Origin: Geotoga petraea
GTDB taxonomy: Bacteria > Thermotogota > Thermotogae > Petrotogales > Petrotogaceae
Length of the DNA: 64,000 nt
Assembly (NCBI RefSeq): GCF_900102615.1
Contig: NZ_FMYV01000004.1
Location: 161,643 to 225,642, forward strand
Direction: 5' to 3'
In this document: positions 60,498 through 64,000 of the stretch, piece by piece
How positions within the stretch are numbered: position 1 is the first letter of the stretch
Layout: the number at the start of each line of letters is the position of its first letter
Program-made: the position numbers and the translations under genes
Notes under the pieces: model-generated
Told to the model about the DNA's origin: nothing
The model's input: the letters and a program-made list of their open reading frames with translations, nothing else
Database searches by the model: none

Positions 60498-63104
60498 TTA
60501 TCCTTTTACTGATCCTTGTGTTAATCCACCTATAATCCATTTTTGCATAGTTAAGAAGAGTATAACCATCGGTATAGCACCAATTAAAGATGCAGCGGTG
60601 AATAATCCCCATTGAGTTTCAAATGGCCCTTGCGAGAAGGTTTGCAACCCAACAGCATATGTATAGTTGACTTCACTTTGTAATACTATTTTTGCTATAA
60701 CAAACTCGTTGAATGTATTCATAAATGTCAATATTGTGATAACTGATATAATTGGTAATGATAAAGGTAAAACAATTAACCAGAATGTCTGGAACCTTGT
60801 AGCACCGTCTATCATGGCAGATTCTTCCAAGGAATCTGGTATAGTATCGTAATAACCTTTAAACAACCACATATTATAAGCTACATTACCAAGATATGCA
60901 AATATCAAACCACCGAGAGTATCTAACCCAATGAATGGAAGGTAATCTCCCAAGAAGTTCAAAATACCATAAATAGCAACCATAAACATTACTATAGGAA
61001 ACATTTGAACAATCATCAAGAAATAAAGCCCAGATGACCTTCCTACAAATTTCATTCTTGAAAATGGGTAAGCAGCTAATGAGGTAATAATAACTGTTAT
61101 TATAGCTGTCATACCTGCAACTAAGATTGAGTTAAACAACCATCTCAAGAAAGGCTTCCTTATTCTTTCTTCCCAAGAATGTTGAATTTCATATAAATCT
61201 TTATCAATTTCCTTCATGCTATCAGCCAAATAACTATCGCTTATATAAGATAAATCAGAAATAACCCTTGACGATCTTGCTATGTTTGCATTTACAGGGC
61301 CAAAATCTGATATGTATACGTCTCTCATGTCGGTTAATGCCGGAATACTTGATAAATTACCCCCATAGTTTATCCTTAGGTAATCATCTATATTATTTTC
61401 AAATACTTCTATGTTAGATCTTATTTTTGATATAACGTCATCCATATCATTTCTACCCATAGTAAATTTCTCATATGATTCATCTAAACTTGATTTCCAC
61501 AATAATAGACTATATCTATTTCTTTCAGGTGTAAACCCTTTGAAAAAATCAGACTCCATAAATTTGGCGTAATATTCAGATTCGTAAAAATTTTCAATCT
61601 CTGATTCAGAGAAATATTTGGATACCAAAATGTTTGGATATGATAAACTTTGGTTCATAAAATTCAAAGTTTTTCTGTTCTTAGTTTCAAATGTTTTATA
61701 TTCTTCATTTATAGAAACCTGTTCACTTCTCAAATTATTTAACTCTTCGCTTATTTTGTTTAATTCTGACATGGTTTTGTTGTATCTTTCAGATAAAATA
61801 ACCAATTCATCTAATGAGATAGCCATTTTTGCCGTTAAATTTTTCAAAGCTTCAAAAGAAGGCAAAATCTGTTTTTCCTCTCTTGCAGCAAATATCTTAT
61901 CAAAATTGTTATCTAAATATCGGTAGACTTCAGAAAAATTTCTCATAACTGACAATATAGTTCCATCTCGATATTTTTCCATTGTTTCCATATTTTCTAC
62001 AAATTGTGGTAATTTTCTTGCATATTCAGAAACTAAGTCTTTAAATTCTGCATTGTCTCCAAACATAGGTGCTTGAGGCTCTATATTTGATAAATCAATA
62101 TTTTTAATAATATCGTAAGAAGCAATTATCTTATTACTTTCTGGAATATAGATGTCGCCAACTGCTTGTATTTGATTATCCAGTCCGTCTATTGTTTTAT
62201 TTAAAGCATTCTTTTCTCCATTGAGATTAGAAATCTGTTTTTCAAGACTTTCAAGTTGGTTTGAAAATTCATTTTCTCTTACTAAAAGTCCGCTGAAATT
62301 TTCTTCTAATTTACCTTCTATTTTTGTTTTTGTGTTCTCTACCTCTGACTCGAGATTAGAATACATGTTTTTTAACTCATTCAATTTTTCTCCAAACTGT
62401 TGAACTAATTCGTTGTCGGGATTTTTTCTTCCAACACGAATATTCCATAATGTAGTTCTAACCGGAATATCATAAATTGCTTTAATTGTTTCTTGTTTTT
62501 GAATTTCATCTTCTATGTTTAACTCAAGATAATCTGAATACAATTGATCTCTGTATTCTAAAAATTCTTTAGTTATCTGTTCTAAATCGTTAGCTGGAAA
62601 ATTAAAGCCATAATTTTCAGCTTCTGATTTGATTTCTGAAATCATTTCATTGAACATACCTAAATCATTTTCTTCAACATATTGGTTTACTTCTTTTAGT
62701 AGTTCGCTATCATATCCATTGTTAAATTCATAGTAGATAAAATCAAACTTTTCTCCTATAGCTTTCATATTATTTTCAGTTGTTTGTAAATAGCTCTTCA
62801 AAGAGGTTAGTTTTTCTTTAGATTCCTTAACCGCTTCATCATATGTAAAATCAGAATACTCACCAATATAAGTACTCACTTTATTCAAATCTTGCATAAT
62901 TTCAGGCACTGTAGGTGTTTGAAATATTAAATCAGTATAATTGTTTATTGTAACTCTGTCTGAAAATAATCTTGGTGAGAATGCTGCAGCATCTCTTCTT
63001 ATTGATGTTGAAACAACCCAAATCATTGGGAAAAGTATTATTATAATCAAAAATATAATCAATATGTGTGTAAATAAGTAGTTTTTCTTCTCAATTTTAG
63101 CCAT
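60498..63104 (-). CDS. malG: Maltose/maltodextrin ABC permease MalG with a giant insertion
   Basis: 868 residues, against about 280-300 for ordinary MalG. TM1 is at about 12-32; the remaining five helices and the ATPase-contact EAA loop (EESAMIDGATRFQTFWLIVLP, from about 760) lie in residues 647-868, which align with normal MalG. In between, residues about 60-640 are mostly helical, Glu/Asn/Ser-rich and coiled-coil-like, with no enzyme motif; by topology this part is periplasmic. The C-terminus (GGLTQGSVKG) is MalG-typical. Its start overlaps the malF stop by one base. I recall long MalG proteins in Thermotoga but cannot confirm it here. Confidence 0.93.
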   Translation of the reverse strand: MAKIEKKNYLFTHILIIFLIIIILFPMIWVVSTSIRRDAAAFSPRLFSDRVTINNYTDLIFQTPTVPEIMQDLNKVSTYIGEYSDFTYDEAVKESKEKLTSLKSYLQTTENNMKAIGEKFDFIYYEFNNGYDSELLKEVNQYVEENDLGMFNEMISEIKSEAENYGFNFPANDLEQITKEFLEYRDQLYSDYLELNIEDEIQKQETIKAIYDIPVRTTLWNIRVGRKNPDNELVQQFGEKLNELKNMYSNLESEVENTKTKIEGKLEENFSGLLVRENEFSNQLESLEKQISNLNGEKNALNKTIDGLDNQIQAVGDIYIPESNKIIASYDIIKNIDLSNIEPQAPMFGDNAEFKDLVSEYARKLPQFVENMETMEKYRDGTILSVMRNFSEVYRYLDNNFDKIFAAREEKQILPSFEALKNLTAKMAISLDELVILSERYNKTMSELNKISEELNNLRSEQVSINEEYKTFETKNRKTLNFMNQSLSYPNILVSKYFSESEIENFYESEYYAKFMESDFFKGFTPERNRYSLLLWKSSLDESYEKFTMGRNDMDDVISKIRSNIEVFENNIDDYLRINYGGNLSSIPALTDMRDVYISDFGPVNANIARSSRVISDLSYISDSYLADSMKEIDKDLYEIQHSWEERIRKPFLRWLFNSILVAGMTAIITVIITSLAAYPFSRMKFVGRSSGLYFLMIVQMFPIVMFMVAIYGILNFLGDYLPFIGLDTLGGLIFAYLGNVAYNMWLFKGYYDTIPDSLEESAMIDGATRFQTFWLIVLPLSLPIISVITILTFMNTFNEFVIAKIVLQSEVNYTYAVGLQTFSQGPFETQWGLFTAASLIGAIPMVILFLTMQKWIIGGLTQGSVKG

Positions 63105-64000
63105 TATCTATTCACCTCTTCAAACGAGCCCGAGAATTTGAAGTTTACATAGCTCAATACAGCTATTATTGCAAAGATTAATACTGAAATGGCTGCGGCA
63201 AATCCAAAATCTTGACCTCTTGAACCTTCAAAAGCTAACTTATATGTATAAGAAATCAAAATATCCGTAGCTCCAGCAGGTGTGTTTGTACCTGGAATTG
63301 CAGGTCTACCTTGAGTTAAAAGATATATATTGGTAAAGTTATTGAAGTTAAAAGCAAAAGACATAACCAATAAAGGTGCAACTGATGTCATCAATAATGG
63401 CAAAGTAATACTTCTAAATTGTTTAAACCGCGAAGCTCCATCTATGGATGATGCTTCATATAATTCGTTTGGTATACTTTGAAGGGCTCCTAATGAAACT
63501 GTCATCATATATGGGAATCCTAACCAAGTATTAACTATAAGTACAGCTACCTTAGCCCAAAATGGATCTTGTAGCCATTTTATTGGTTCAGCGTTGAACA
63601 AACCTTCTAAGAGGAACCTATTCAGTACCCCATAAGTCTCGTTGAAAAAACCGTTTCTCCACACAAGAACTGATATGAATGCAGGTATTGCCCAAGGAAT
63701 GATCAACAAAGTCCTGTAAATGATCTTTCCTTTTAAGTTTGAATCATTTAAAGTAACTGCAAAGAATAAACCTATTGCAAAACTAAAGATAACTGTGAGA
63801 CCTGCATATGTAATAGTCCAACCAAATATTTGGAAAAAAGGCCTTGAAATTCTTGGGTCATTTATAATTTTCAAGAAATTATTTGCTCCAACCCCAGTTT
63901 TATAGCCTATTAGTCTTTCTCTATTACCATTCTGATTTATATCGTAAAATGTTCCATTATCTTCAATAAGCTCTCTATTTGTTCTTGTATTGTAAACAAC
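63104..64000 (-). CDS. malF: Maltose/maltodextrin ABC permease MalF (5' end missing)
   Basis: 299 codons to the window edge, still open. NTWLGFPYMMTVSLGALQ, the EAA loop YEASSIDGASRFKQFRSITLPLL and the TPAGATDILISYTYKLAFEG block match MalF closely. The upstream part (NGTFYDINQNG) belongs to the periplasmic P2-like domain, so the start is outside the window. It pairs with MalG for maltose/maltodextrin import; the binding protein gene probably lies further right. Confidence 0.95.
   Translation of the reverse strand, partial: VVYNTRTNRELIEDNGTFYDINQNGNRERLIGYKTGVGANNFLKIINDPRISRPFFQIFGWTITYAGLTVIFSFAIGLFFAVTLNDSNLKGKIIYRTLLIIPWAIPAFISVLVWRNGFFNETYGVLNRFLLEGLFNAEPIKWLQDPFWAKVAVLIVNTWLGFPYMMTVSLGALQSIPNELYEASSIDGASRFKQFRSITLPLLMTSVAPLLVMSFAFNFNNFTNIYLLTQGRPAIPGTNTPAGATDILISYTYKLAFEGSRGQDFGFAAAISVLIFAIIAVLSYVNFKFSGSFEEVNR

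Overview
The window looks like chromosome from a low-GC member of the Thermotogota, most likely the Petrotogales (Petrotoga, Marinitoga, Geotoga or Oceanotoga type). Three things point that way: a pyruvate:ferredoxin oxidoreductase in the order gamma-delta-alpha-beta, a 60-residue [4Fe-4S] ferredoxin of the Thermotoga kind, and diderm envelope genes (OmpH/Skp-like, LptB-like, SurA-like) beside a PASTA-containing FtsI. The species cannot be named from sequence reading alone. Coding density is high. Promoters are mostly good TTGACA-17/18-TATAAT matches, and many starts are TTG or GTG with strong Shine-Dalgarno sites.

Layout. 1-2.5 kb: end of a YgiQ-type radical SAM gene, then an orphan histidine kinase. 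2.5-16.4 kb, minus strand: a long run pgm > unknown > truA > exported unknown > tlyA > exported unknown > secA > prfB, followed by rsmH > ftsL-like > ftsI > holA. 16.5-24.6 kb: an accessory-looking stretch of short transcription units (beta-barrel candidate, a 58-residue membrane protein, an HTH/DUF2975 pair with a repeated operator candidate, cupin, PlsC, YwbE, polysaccharide deacetylase, pRiA4b-ORF3-like, tautomerase, TauE, VOC). 24.6-32.3 kb, minus: tgt > unknown, then VanZ-like > TPR > 949-residue exported protein > RlmD-type methyltransferase. 32.5-38 kb, plus: sufC-B-D-S-U plus a CoA-binding protein. 38-39.3 kb: rpoD. 39.4-46.9 kb, plus: tRNA-Gln, feo operon, tRNA-Trp, phosphoserine-type aminotransferase and serA, ferredoxin, minD-minE, yjbQ. 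47-47.4 kb: Pro-Gly-Arg-His tRNA cluster. 47.4-52.8 kb, minus: ompH > lptB-like > LOG-like > gltX > LysM/L,D-transpeptidase > radical SAM. 53-56.5 kb: porGDAB. 56.6-60.5 kb: SurA/PpiC-like foldase, tRNA-Gln(TTG), uridine-kinase-like protein. 60.5-64 kb, minus: malF (5' end outside the window) and a giant malG.

The genes form a coherent anaerobic, sugar-fermenting lifestyle. MalFG imports maltodextrins, the phosphohexomutase handles hexose phosphates, POR and ferredoxin carry electrons, Feo and Suf supply iron and Fe-S clusters, and SecA, Skp, SurA and LptB-like proteins build the envelope.

The observations I would check first are: (1) a candidate ~75-nt small RNA at about 52,972-53,045 with an extended -10, a strong intrinsic terminator and C-rich segments, one of which is perfectly complementary over 12 nt to the ribosome binding site of the orphan histidine kinase at 1,290-1,301; (2) a malG with an inserted region of roughly 580 residues between its first and second membrane helices; (3) a DtxR-family-like operator on the feo promoter; (4) a 21-bp tandem repeat just downstream of the DUF2975/HTH promoter.
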